Positions 33,482-44,828 of a stretch of DNA of 64,000 nt are shown here, piece after piece. The position numbers were made by a program, and so were the translations under genes. Positions within the stretch are counted from its first letter, which is position 1. The number at the start of each line of letters is the position of its first letter. The notes below the pieces were generated by a model. It saw nothing but the letters and a program-made list of their open reading frames with translations, was not told the DNA's origin and did not search any database. Origin of the DNA: Ctena decussata (Eukaryota > Mollusca > Bivalvia > Lucinida > Lucinidae); the NCBI GenBank assembly GCA_963989385.1, contig OZ022509.1, positions 73,492,667 to 73,556,666 on the forward strand. Direction: 5' to 3'.

Positions 33482-34195
33482 TTATTTAAACTAACTCAGA
33501 ATTAGCCCCATGAGAAAGTCGAATGTGACGTTTTTCCAATTTCCTGAAAAAGTTTATACAGTACCTTTGCCTTCCTTGATTAGCTTTTTCTTCTTTTATA
33601 ACCCGGATACCACCAGCCAATATGTTGGAATCTGATTACTTCCAGACAACATGTACAGCTCTAGCGGGACTAACATAGTTTTTGCACGCAGCTGTCTCAC
33701 ATTGTAAAAAGTGCTGACGAAGTTCTGTAACCAATATCTAGTGAACTAAATGGTAAAGGTCTAGTTAATCGTATTACTAAAATGAGTCTATGAATAGAGA
33801 ATGAATAAGCCCTGTCACCTTTTCATATCTGGCTTAATTTATGCCTTTATATTGTCATGCCCGCTGCATCTTTGATTTCTAGATAGTTACATAAATTCTC
33901 AATGAGAAGCATTCATTGCCACATTTTCTGTTTTACTACAAAATCCAGAAAGTAATTTGTTCCGGATTGTTTTGGAAGCGAAACTCCTATCTTTTAGCAG
34001 AATTTCATAGACTGGTTTACATATTTAGGATCAACAACCCCGTTTTGATTGATTGATGATTGACTGACTGATGTTTATTTGGTAAAATCAACATACAATA
34101 AAGGCTTTATAACCAAAGACATGCGATGAATATAGCGTCAACGGATCGATAGAGGGTAGTTGAGTCATTGACTAAGAAGTTCACTGCGCATCAGA
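33482..34195. other. About 0.7 kb with no gene; LINE-like tail at 34046-34085
   Basis: GATTGATTGATGATTGACTG at 34048 resembles the (TGAT)n tail of a LINE 3' end. Nothing else recognised. Confidence 0.35.
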
Positions 34196-34229
34196 TTACT
34201 TATATTATGCCACTAAGAATCATGAAATA

Positions 34230-34575
34230 TAATTTTATCATATGACGTCGCATCTTAGAGTGTAATAAAACCATGCATTAAAAAACGGTAGTGAACTTGT
34301 GGATTAAATATGCAAATTACGTCGTAACGTTATGTGTTGATGTCCATAAAAACGTCACGTTTTTTAATGGCGAAATCCTGACGTTTTTAGGCTACTGAAA
34401 TGCGATTTTAGCGTCATATGATTAAATATAATCTTGCATTTGTGCTCCTGTATTATTGAATTTATTTAGCTCATTGGGGGAAACCGATAAGATGTTCGGC
34501 ATAGCCTCGTATCTTATCTTTTTTACCCAACTCGTTTAATGAATTCAATAATACATGAACACTAATGTAAGATTC
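34230..34575. repeat. Probable palindromic element, MITE-5-like
   Basis: TCATATGACGTCGC and GCGTCATATGATTA are inverted. A second inverted pair, TGTATTATTGAATT and AATTCAATAATACAT, surrounds AAGATGTTCGGCATAGCCTCG. Confidence 0.5.
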
Positions 34576-34643
34576 TCTATGTAATGCAAACAAAAAAGAC
34601 AATATTAAGAAACGTAAAAATATTTCAGAAGCTGTACTGTACT

Positions 34644-34885
34644 GGCCCCGAGGTTATAAAACTTTTTTCGTGCTCAACTCAGCTGAGCATGAAATTTTCT
34701 CTGCTGATAAATATGAAAATGCCAACTTATGTTGGCATTTTCATATTCATAAGCAGAGAAAATTTCATACTCAGCCAATCTGAGCAAGAAAACAACCGTA
34801 CTTATCAGTAATTTGCTATTTACTAGCAGGTAAAATTTCATGCTCAACTCAGCTGAGCATGAAATTTTTTTTATAACCTCGGGCC
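34644..34885. repeat. MITE-3, copy c
   Basis: Inverted orientation relative to copy a; the central hairpin AATGCCAACTTATGTTGGCATT is intact, right terminus slightly decayed. Confidence 0.88.
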
Positions 34886-35145
34886 CTGCTTTTCAGTTAC
34901 CGGTTTCCTCAAAAAACTGTATGTAACAATAACAGGACAGGTTATCGATCTTGTTTATTAGATTTTGTCATTAAATTTAATTCAAATTTCCAGAAAGGAA
35001 GATATAATACCATTAACTTTGTTCTGAACTTGGCTTAATTTTAATTCAATTAGATCGGTCGTAATTGGCTTGAAGCACGAGAAAAAATGTGTTGCCATGT
35101 AATGCTGACTTTGCAGTATCAAGTAGAAATGAGTGCGTTTTGCCC

Positions 35146-35470
35146 TACCCGTACGTAACGCGACATCCGACTGGATGACGTCAAAGGTTTTCGATAAACT
35201 GTCGAAAACCCGACGTCATTACAAAACGTCGCTTGTCATTGGCTGACGTCAGGTTTTACATCGCTAAAAGCCTTTGCTTTGGGCAAAAAGTAGTACATTT
35301 TGAAAGGTGAAAATGTAGAAAGTGCATTAGGATGGAAATAATATTGAAAATTGTTATTTGGGGCTGTAAATCGCCGATTTTATGGTCGCAAATGTCGTTC
35401 TACGGCTCCGCTACGCCTTGCTGTAAAACGAACTTTGCGGCCATAAAAGCGACGATTCTCCACCCAAAAT
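35146..35470. repeat. Two adjacent hairpins
   Basis: Hairpin 1: GACGTC...TTTTCGA/TCGAAAA...GACGTC at 35178-35220, inside TTTGCCC...GGGCAAA. Hairpin 2: TCGCCGATTTTATGGTCGC and its imperfect complement ending near 35457. Confidence 0.6.
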
Positions 35471-35539
35471 GCCAATTTTGCTTTCAATTATCCCTTAATT
35501 CGACTCTCCTTCTTCAAAGTTTGGACAGGCCCATTTAAA

Positions 35540-36840
35540 CAGAAGGAGTGTCAGATTTAACTTCGATCACAATTAATTAAATTTTCGGAAATTATTGAAT
35601 ATACATATACGTCGCTGAGCAAAAGTTTATGATGCAGTCGCCAAAACACTCCAGACAAAGAATCCAGATTTTAACCCATTTATAGTTTATACCCAGTGGG
35701 TTCTTCTGTTCTTATAAATGAGAATGGGTCTATTCATCATGTTAGGGGTGTCTGGTATATTCATGTTCTAATCATTTTGATAGAAATTGCTGTAAAGTAT
35801 ATGCAAAGAGTGTAGACTTGCAACTTGCGGCGTCTGATCAGAGTCTGCACTGTTTGCATTCGGTCCTTTTTATTGGACTCTAGGGACTTTTGGGTTAACA
35901 TAACAAAAGTAATGAGCCTTTTCTTAAGATTGTGTCAGCCGAATTCACATCCTTCTGAAATACCAAATTGCACTTTCATAATGTATTTAAAGTACTACGT
36001 ATGAATATTCCTGTAAAATAAACAAGAAATTAGATGAACTAATTGCAAATTCCTGACAAATTTTAAAAGGTTTTGCTCATATATGGGTCATCATAATACA
36101 CCTAGCTGAAAATTTACCAAATCATTAAAGAAATTTAAAGAGTAACTACACTTCAGGAACTGACTGAATCAGATCCCAAACCCTATCCCCAACATCAAAG
36201 GGAAAGATTGACAAAGACATCCCAACAAACAATAAATTACAAGTGATAAGCCGAGTCAGCAGCTCTTTCCCAAATAGATGGCAACTCAGCTATCTTTATT
36301 GAACTAAATAATTTAGACCAACAGACGGGTTACAACGGACTAAGCAAATTATATAAAAAACATTTAACAATTATTTTTACCTATTTTCTATCTTTATGAT
36401 AGAAGAATTAAACTGAGAACACAATAAATTAAACAGCACCGAACACAAAACAGAAGTTTTATATGTCAAATGTATGTAAAGTTGTTTGCCCTTGAACCGA
36501 AACATTTGCCATTGCCCTGCTCCTAAGCTAGGCAGCTTTCCTGCTACCAATAGTGTCGCACTGTGAATCTTATTTGCCCAAGGATACTTCGCTAATTTTC
36601 TACAAGGAAACCAGCAACGCAATTTAGTCACTTGACATTTACAGAAGGTGATGGAAGAACACAATTGTTCAAACTCGACGAATAAAATACAATTGTGTAT
36701 AATTCCCGCTGACCTTCTTAGCGACGAGGATAAGCGACTGCAATTATTGTGTTTGCTTCAGGTTCAACTTAAAATTCTTATACTGAAGAGGGACTTTTGG
36801 AAGCAAAAAATTATCGTGTGGGTTTATTGAGCCTGTTCAG
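35540..36840. other. About 1.3 kb with no recognised gene
   Basis: A single GTCTGATCAGAGTCTGCACTG fragment at 35830 (shared hairpin core). The minus ORF at 36377-36664 has no motif. Confidence 0.45.
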
Positions 36841-36848
36841 AGTTTATT

Positions 36849-36972
36849 ACATGGGGTTTTCGTTATTAACCGATTTATCAGCCTAAGACTACAATATCGG
36901 ACCGAGGGCTTGCTCGGGGCTCGATATTGGTGGAGGGCTGATACCATAAATCGGTTGATAACGAGAAACATG
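36849..36972. repeat. Palindromic MITE
   Basis: CGTTATTAACCGATTTATCAG and CTGATACCATAAATCGGTTG are inverted, with inner CAATATCGGACCGAG/CTCGATATTG. Confidence 0.7.
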
Positions 36973-37179
36973 TATAATGATAATAATAATTAAACAGTTA
37001 TGATCTGTTTATCATATAGATTCCAGTTAAAAGTATACTCCCTCATCTTTTTTATCACCATCTCGAAAATAAGCAAGTTTCCTATTTTATTTCTTGGTTT
37101 GAAATTACTTTTTACACATATTGCTCTAATATCTACAGTGTATTTTCAAATGTATAAAAGAGTCATTTCGGAGTTACTG

Positions 37180-37720
37180 TGATTTTTGTTTTGTTAACAT
37201 CAAAATCAACGTAAATTTTTCCCAAATATTGCCATGCTAAATATTTGTGTAAAGTTATGTCAAAATTATTCCAGAGGGATGACAACGTGTTTTCTAAAAA
37301 TAGCAACCGTGACTTGACCTTGACCCTAAAGTTCTGGATTGCAAAATTTTCCAAGATATTGTCACACTAAACATTTGGATGACGTTACATCAAAATCTGT
37401 CAATGAATAAAGGGGCTAGGGGGTGATAAAGACTTTTCTAATAATAGGCGACTGTGACCTTGACCTTAAATCTGCAGTGCTGAAATGGTAATTTGTTCAA
37501 GATATTGTCATACTTAACATTTGTGTGAAGTTATATCAAAACCGATCCGTAAGTAAAAGCGCTAGAGCGATGCCCAAGTTTTTTGGAAAATAGCAACTGT
37601 GACCTTGACCTTAATTCTTCCAACCTGAAACGCAAACGTGTTCGAGGTATTGTCATACGCAATATAGCTGTGACCTTATATCAAAATCAGTTCATAAATG
37701 AGGCCACTAGAGCCACAACA
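37180..37720 (+). repeat. Diverged tandem array with TGACCTTGACCTT
   Basis: About four units of 130-160 bp. Each carries GTGACCTTGACCTTAA or a variant (37310, 37450, 37602, decayed 37672), and ATATTGTCA(T/C)AC followed by ACATTTGTGTGAAGTTATATC. Confidence 0.65.
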
Positions 37721-37740
37721 AAAGGTGAGCTTGTATATAA

Positions 37741-38935
37741 GCCACTGAAACATGGTCAAAATATGTATGTCATGCAAGGGGACATAATTCTGCAATACAG
37801 ACCTAAATCCAAGTTATGTTTCCTTTATGCACATGTTCAATGCATGTCTGAACTGCGCTGCAAGTTTCAACTCCCTGCATCTAATACTGTAGGAGGAGTT
37901 GCGGAGACAAGACCAGTACTACAAAAGTAAAATATGCTCAAAATATGTATGTTATTCAAGGGGACATAATTCTGCAATTTAGACCTAAATCAATGGTCTG
38001 TTTCCTTTGTGCACATGTTCAATGCATGTCTGTACTGTGTTGCAAGTTTCAACTCCCTGCATTAAATACTGTAGAAGGGGTTGCGGAGACACAAACAGTA
38101 CTAAAAGTGTGAAATATGCTCAAATTATGTATGTTATTCAAGGGGACATAAATCTGCAATAAAGACCTAAATCAAAGTTTTGTTTCCTTTATGCATATGT
38201 TCAATGCATGTATGAACTGTGTTGCAAGTTTCAAGTCCCTGCATCAAATATTGTACGAGGAGTTGCGGAGACACAAACAGTACTACAAGTGTGAAATATG
38301 GTCAAAATATGTATGTTATTCAAGGGGACATAATTCTGCAATTAAGACCTAAATCAATGGTCTGTTTCCTTTGTGCACATGTTCAATGCATGTCTGAACT
38401 GTGTTGCAAGTTTCAACTCCCTGCATTAAATACTGTAGAAGGGGTTGCGGAGACACAAACAGTACTAAAAGTGTGAAATATGCTCAAATTATGTATGTTA
38501 TTCAAGGGGACATAAATCTGCAATAAAGACATAAATCAAAGTTCTGTTTCCTTTATGCATATGTTCAATGCATGTTTAAACTGTGTTGCAAGTTTCAACT
38601 CCCTGCATCAAATATTGTACGAGGAGTTGCGGAGACACAAACAGTACTACAAGTGTGAAATATGGTCAAAATATGTATGTTATTCAAGGGGACATAATTC
38701 TGCAATAAAGACCTAAATCAGAGCTTTGTTTCCTTTATGCACATATTCAATGCATGTCTGAACTGTGTTGCAAGTTTCAACTCCCTGCATCTAATACTGT
38801 AGGAGGATTTGCGGAGACAAGACCAGTACTACAAAATGTGACGGACTGACGTATGTCCGGGCGGACGGACGTACGAACGGACACGGGCAGAACTATATGC
38901 CCCTCCCCACTTCGTGGCGGGGGCATAAAAAAGAT
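37741..38935 (+). repeat. 182-bp tandem array with 364-bp dimer pattern and GC-hairpin end
   Basis: CAAGGGGACATAA recurs at 37775, 37957, 38139, 38321, 38503 and 38685: exactly 182 bp each time. Units 2 and 4 match each other better than their neighbours, as do 3 and 5. The array ends in GACGGAC-rich DNA and a hairpin ATGCCCCTCC...GGCGGGGGCAT. The ORFs here are repeat translations. Confidence 0.85.
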
Positions 38936-38939
38936 GGAA

Positions 38940-40440
38940 ACCGTGGCTGGATTAAAAACTAAGCATGCAGACTCTAGCAATACATGTTGTATCCAATACG
39001 TTTGCAACGAAAAATAATATTTTTCGGAACTGATCAGAAAATCAGCCTACTCACTTTTTTTGAATCTACAGACAAAGTCACAATAAAAGTTTGGTTATGA
39101 TAGGCCCCGCTGAAAATGACTTTTTTATCTAACACTGAATTTGGAACCAATTCAAAGTATCGACGATGAAATTTTAAAAAGGCATTTCAAAGTTTATGAT
39201 ACTTATATCCCTGTTGGTGAAGTTACGCACTTAACATTTTCTTACGGGCACTAAAGTCAGTTACATTACTAACCACTTCTGCAAACCGAACAATCTGAAA
39301 AATGTAAACCTCGCAAGAGATAGGACTGAATATATCACCATAAAAAAGGAAAAGTCATTATGTCAAAATCTAGGTTATCGCCTTTCTCATAAATATTATA
39401 TAATTCAAATCCGATCGATATAGGTAAATGTAAATCCAAAACTGACGTGTTGGTATCAGATGCATTAGTTTTGTTACACTGAGCTCGAGCGGACAACTGA
39501 ATTCACCATGCCTTTCAAAGTAAGGATAGAACGTCTAGATATAGAGTTAAAGGCTTCAATAATTTCAGCTTCTTTATCATCAAAAAGAGGAGTCATGAAA
39601 TCTCTTTCATAGCAAAATAAAATACAAATCAGCTACAAGAGGAGAACAATTAAAGTTTCGACAAAAAAGAAAAGAAACACATGCAGAGCTTGTAATTCAA
39701 AAACACTAACACTGACATCAGTGGTGACGTTGTTGAAAAGCGGACACAAGGCAGGGCCAACCACATTAAACGTACAGCAATTCTAACGTGAGGCAATAAA
39801 GAAAAATACCGTACTTGCATTTTTTATTGTTAAGGCCATGTGGCTTTCTAACTGTAAAATTACTTTTTCAATCTGATAAGCAGACCCAATGCAGTTAATT
39901 TTCTTGTAACGCAGAAACACGATGCAAGTCAATGGCAGAAAACTACCCATTGAAAATTTACGTTCTACTCAAAATAGACATTTGGAATCAGTCGAATCAT
40001 CTTATCTCTTCGATTGGAGATGGCTATATGTCTTGCGACAGCTTAAATCAATTTCACATCCTAAAATGTACTCCTAGATGAATCTAAATTACGATAAAAT
40101 TACTATTTACGAAAGAAAGCATTTGATTAAAGAAATGTCTTAAGTCACTTGGGAGACGGTTGATTGATTTCTCGCAGACATTTCTCAACAAGAATAGATA
40201 CGCATTAATTATCTTGATTTAAAGTTTAGCCTTAACTCTTCAGTGTACCATTGAGATAATATTTTATAGCAGTTCAAAATAAAGTCTTCAGAGAAGGATG
40301 ACTAAATTATGATACAATAAGTGTAAACGTTATTTAATAAAGGACGGGTTAGAAGTCCTTCAATTGGACCGATATTTATGAATCTCTACAATGTCTAGGG
40401 TCGGTGTCATATGCATGTCAAACTGGTGTGCCCAAAACAC
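38940..40440. other. About 1.5 kb with no recognised gene or repeat
   Basis: AT-rich; no ORF with recognisable motifs on either strand. Confidence 0.5.
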
Positions 40441-40442
40441 AT

Positions 40443-40463
40443 CCCCCCCCCCCCCCCCCCCCC
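40443..40463. repeat. Poly-C tract, 21 bp
   Basis: Uninterrupted C run. Length may vary or be misassembled. Confidence 0.9.
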
Positions 40464-40548
40464 GCCAAACACACATACGTCCCCACAACCCCTCTTTCCA
40501 GTGATATATTGCTAACTGTTCCGAAGCGGTACTTCATCGTTGTTATTT

Positions 40549-40726
40549 GAGCCGCGACATGAGAAAACCAACAATGCGGTTTTCGCTGTCCGCATGGATG
40601 TAGCTTAGACACTTAGCTACCCTTTAAGCGCCTGGCGAAAACTCTGATCAGACTGGGCGGATGCCCAGGCTGATCTGAGTCTGCGATGGGCGCACAACAC
40701 TTTGTTGGTTTTCTCATGTCGCGGCT
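40549..40726. repeat. MITE-1, copy 14 (left-arm deletion)
   Basis: AATGCGGTTTTCGCTGTCC shows about 60 bp lost from the left arm; right arm complete. Confidence 0.88.
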
Positions 40727-40768
40727 TATTTAGAGTAAACTCGCAGTCATCTGCTAAGACAAAACTGC

Positions 40769-40879
40769 TCAGCAGGCACACAAGGTTGAATCAGTCAACC
40801 TTGAATCAACCTGGATTCAACGTCGTTACGTTGAATCAAGGTTGAGTCAGGGTTTATTCAACGTTGTGTGCCCAGTGGG
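40769..40879. repeat. MITE-4, short copy
   Basis: CAGCAGGCACACAAGGTTGA to GTTGTGTGCCCAGTGGGT with TTGATTCAAC-type words between. Confidence 0.75.
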
Positions 40880-41010
40880 TAACCTCTTGGCTTTTCGCTT
40901 GTCGTTTTTGCTATAAATGTCATCTTTTCTGTTTTTCTTCCTTATTTTCGAATTTGGGACCGGATGTGAAATTTGATTGCGTCGGTTTCTGCTTTTTGCC
41001 TCTTCATCTA

Positions 41011-41228
41011 AGAGCTTCTGTGGCTCCGTATCAAGCGCTGGCCTACTGATGTATCGGTCCGGGTTTGAGCCCCCCCCCCCCCCCCCCCCCGCCCACCCCG
41101 GAGGCGGAAATCGTGGCATTCTAAACGGAGTTCCATTGTACACAGCCTTTCATTATCACCTCCCATCGTCCTGACTGAAATGCTGTTGAAAAGGACGTAA
41201 ACTCGCGTCATTACTCCATCTATCTATG
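41011..41228 (+). mobile_element. tRNA-derived SINE, family 2
   Basis: Degenerate tRNA head (CTCCGTATCAAGCGCTGGCC, GGTCCGGGTTTGAGCCC) broken by a 20-C run. The body shares AACGGAGTTCC, CATCGTCCTGA and AAAAGGACGTAAA with the SINE at 62586. Ends in ATCTATCTAT. Confidence 0.65.
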
Positions 41229-41535
41229 CCGCTTCATCTGTTTCGTTGCTTACAACCTAAACACTATAAAAGCAACCGCATGAATCGATTAAACTACTTC
41301 ATTACAAAGAGTGTTGAAACCTTCATTTTCCATGGGAAAATTAAATGTCAATTAGTAAGGGGAAGATGATTTTGATAAGTTGCAAATATCTCCACAAAAA
41401 GCATTTTTTTAATGAACTTCACCACATGTCTCTGATGTCGAAAATATGTCAATTTAGTTGTCAACTAAAATGACAAAAACAATTTTCTAATATTTTATTT
41501 TATGATGACCTTCAAAAATAACTCACCACTTTTAG

Positions 41536-42663
41536 ATTAGTTTAGATGATTTTTATACCTACTGTAATGAATGGAAGCTTAAAATAAACACAGACAAGTC
41601 TAAAGTTATTGTTTTCGGGACTAGGAAAAATGATCAATTTGCATTTAATATTGGCCCTGATAGATTGGATATTGTTGATAATTACAAATATTTAGGTGTT
41701 TTCTTTTCGAGAAGTGGCAGTTTTTTGACAGCTCGAAAACATATTGCAACACAAGCTCGTAAAGCACTCCATTTACTGTATACTAGAATTAACAACTTAC
41801 ATTTACCTGTTGACCTTCAGCTCCAGTTATTTGATAATACAGTTCTCCCCATACTTACGTACGGATCAGAAGTCTGGGGCTTCGAAAATATTGACATATT
41901 AGAACGTATACATGCAGAATTCTTAAGGAAAATTACTAAAACACGCAAAAGTACACCTCACTACATGCTCTATGCAGAGTTGGGTCGCACTACTATTGAT
42001 ATAACTATTAAAGCACGTATGATAGGATTTTGGTACCGTATAGTAACAGGAAAAGAAACAAAACTTACGTATATGCTTTATAACGCTATAAAAAGTATTC
42101 CTAATATAAATTCTAAATGGCTAAATTTTATTCAGAAAATCTTTACAGATACTGGTAGAGCTGATATTTGGTTAAGGCAAACAAATTTGAACTTTAATAA
42201 CCCGAATAAAATGATTAAGACGATATTAGTAGATCAAAACTTACAAAAATGGCATAGTAGCCTTCAGGTATCTTCTAAAGGCACCAATTACCAACTATAT
42301 AAAGATAATATCCAACTAGAACAGTATTTTACCTTATTACAGCCTAAACATTATTTACCTTTAGTAAAATTTCGCACAGGAAACCATAACTTCCCGGTCG
42401 AAGTACTTCGCTGGGAGGGTGTCCCATTATCAGAACGAAAATGCTTATTGTGTGATGCTTCTGATGTTGGCGATGAATTTCATTATCTCCTTAGCTGTAA
42501 TTATTTTGATACGCAAAGAAAACTATACATACAGAACTATTACACCCAAAGACCAAATATGCTAAAATACAAAGAACTCATGTCCATGACATCTACAATA
42601 AAGCTGAGAAAACTAAGCGCATTTATTAGTATAATCCTGAAACATTTTCAGAGAAGGGCATAA
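41536..42663 (+). pseudogene. 5'-truncated LINE ORF2 C-terminus
   Basis: Open from 41536 through the stop at 42661-42663, with the first Met at 41665. It starts after the polymerase active site: YCNEWKLKINTDKSKV, then a YKYLGV block, the TYGSEVWG motif near the thumb end, and a C-terminal zinc-knuckle-like CLLCDASDVGDEFHYLLSC. About 370 codons without a stop, so the copy is young. 5' truncation is typical of target-primed insertion. Not the same subfamily as the element at 1-2340, as far as can be judged. Confidence 0.85.
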
Positions 42664-42788
42664 TAAGCAAATAAAATTGAAAAATAGAAAGTATATAATG
42701 TGCCAATACCGGGGTATGTTTTAAACAGTATTATTTTTTGCAGGGTTTAATAATATAAACCCTGCGACACGCAGCGTTTATATTCGGC

Positions 42789-42867
42789 ATTGAATCAACG
42801 TTGATTCAACGTCATGACGTTGATTCAACCTTGATTCAGTGTTGATTCAACGTTGTGTGCCCAGTGA
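42789..42867. repeat. MITE-4, short copy
   Basis: GATTCAACGTCATGACGTTGA palindrome at its centre; right end TTGTGTGCCCAGTGAG. Confidence 0.75.
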
Positions 42868-42954
42868 GAAATTGGTAGTTTATCACTGCATGTATTATGT
42901 GAGATGCTGCGCGGGAAATGGCACCTGGGGAAGTGTGAGTGCGGTAATTGCCCG

Positions 42955-43085
42955 AGCCAGCCTGCGCATCGGAGCGGACTGGCTTGGGCCTTCACCTCAT
43001 TCGATGAAGTATAGTCTTTTGAATTGACTGTATTAATGTTCTTGACTCCGACCGGACTGCGCGGATGTGCAGGCTTGCCCGGGTT
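42955..43085. repeat. Palindrome distantly like the MITE-1 arm
   Basis: AGCCTGCGCATCGGAGCGGA and CCGGACTGCGCGGATGTGCA are inverted, echoing the CAGCCTGGGCATCCGCCCAG hairpin of MITE-1 but with different flanks. Confidence 0.5.
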
Positions 43086-43089
43086 TCCC

Positions 43090-43905
43090 CTGTTCGCATG
43101 TGTCCTGGGTGCCTTTTCCCGCGAGGCAGCTGATTTATGTAAAATATATATATATATATAGACTTACAGTACTATGATAAACAATAATCCGACAACAAAG
43201 TCTTCGAAAAACTGGTTTTTGTTGCAAGTGAGTTATAGTTAATTGAATTTCGTGCACGAGTGACCTGTTAAAATACTCATGCATTCTTTTGCTGTCATCT
43301 TCACGGGGGTAAATCAATACGTGAAGGGACACCCTAGTCTTGCAAAATTACGTTAATTTTCTGTAAGTATTGCCACAGTTTTGCGACTCACAGAGTAAAA
43401 ATCTCATTTTTTTCAAAAACCACATTTGCAATGGTGTTGTCAATGAGCGCACGCTATTTGGTAATAATTTGTTTCGAGATATATGCAATAGAAACGGCAC
43501 TTCCGTGTAAATCATGCGAGTCAATTCTGTCACAAATGTCGTTCTGTCTGTTGATTTCAAGTACATGTGACTTTGGAACAAATTTAGAAAGGGGTCAAAG
43601 AAGATGCGACGTTTGGTTTATATTTTTCATGTTAATTTAAGCTTCGGTTTAATATCTTTCTGGTCCTAATCAAATTATTTTTCATAGTTTTAAGGAAGAG
43701 AACAACTACGCATTTTATTGACCGTTTTGCTTAATGTACGATAAATTTGACAATTTATGCTGTGACATTTTCTTTGACATAGTCAGTGTTCTTCATGTTT
43801 TTAACCCATGTATATGGCGGATTCACAAATGTATGAGTCAGTGTATACATTCTATATTAGAAATACGTTGAGTCGAGAATTTTAACGGAAAAATGTCCGT
43901 ACGAG
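43090..43905. other. About 0.8 kb with no recognised gene
   Basis: A short (AT)n at 43146-43160. ORFs at 43348-43581 and 43431-43640 overlap on opposite strands without motifs. Confidence 0.45.
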
Positions 43906-44592
43906 AGTAATACCCCCATTCCACTGGACGGCGCTTCCACTGCGCTCCGAAATTTTGGACAAAGCGCCATGAATCGTAGCAGAAGCGGCAGCAGCGCAGG
44001 AGAAGCTTCTAGGTTGCAGTGAAAGCGTACATGTATCAGAAGCGGCATGATCGCCAAGTCACGACGCTTGTTTTGACTCTGCTCAAAATTTACGTAGCGG
44101 AAGCGCCGTGGACTCAAAGCGCAACGACAGCGTAGTAAGAACGTAGCTCGAAATTCATGAACGCAGCAGCAGCGGGAGCAACGCAGCACCAGCGCAGCGG
44201 GATCGTGCCGACAGCGCCGTGAGATTCGTCTGGGACCCAGCTACGCTTCTGCTACGCTCTTTGCGCTCCCGTTGCGCTCCCGTTGCGCTCTTGATGCTTC
44301 CGCTGTGACTCTATTATTTATGAATAGCGAAACCACGACGCTTCCGCTGCGCTCTTGGCGCTTTATCTGCGTTTCCTCTGCTCTTATGGCGATCTGGGCA
44401 TGAAAACGCCGCGTTTCCACGACGTTTCATAACTCGATTCTCACGTTTCATTCAAGATGCATGCTGCCCGGAACAGGAGTTGGAAAACCCTCTCCTGCGG
44501 TAAAGGCTGTGTGAAAATAGTCTCCTGACCAGGCCTGGTGTGGATTTCGCCTTCTGCTTTTGACAGGGGGGCAGACGTTTGCTCTCTAAACT

Positions 44593-44691
44593 GAGCCAGA
44601 TAGGCGCCCTTTAGAACGCCGAGCAGAGGCCCCAGTTGAGCCTGAACAGCAAGAAGAACAAGACGAGTTGTTCGAAGTCACTAGTTCATGA
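44593..44691 (+). other. Acidic ORF fragment in TIR-element cargo
   Basis: 32 codons without Met, encoding EPDRRPLERRAEAPVEPEQQ and then an EEQDELFEV stretch to a stop. The acidic, Gln-rich composition differs from the AGCG-type arms, so it may be a captured exon or transposase tail. CTAAACTGAG at 44586-44595 could be a weak acceptor. Confidence 0.2.
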
Positions 44692-44828
44692 TTGCCAGCT
44701 GGGCCATAGCCACTGGAATTTTTATATTATCAATATTGTTTGAAGGCTGGTGGCTAACTTCTGCTGAACCCGATTCTCCGCCGACTTACATAGAAGCGGT
44801 TACAAAGCGCAACACAAGCGCAGCATGA
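44688..44828 (+). other. Short single-pass membrane ORF in TIR-element cargo
   Basis: 46 codons starting in the stop of the previous ORF (ATGA overlap): MIASWAIATGIFILSILF hydrophobic segment, then EGWWL and a PPTY motif of the WW-domain-binding type. Too short to claim as a gene. Confidence 0.2.

Noticed and set aside
37583..38476. ORFs with repeated MYVMQGDIILQ / CKFQLPA blocks
   Set aside because: Frame of the 182-bp tandem array; stops interrupt most units, and the array ends in a non-coding hairpin module.
40847..41211. ORFs with poly-Gly or poly-Pro
   Set aside because: Caused by a C run inside a SINE; not genes.
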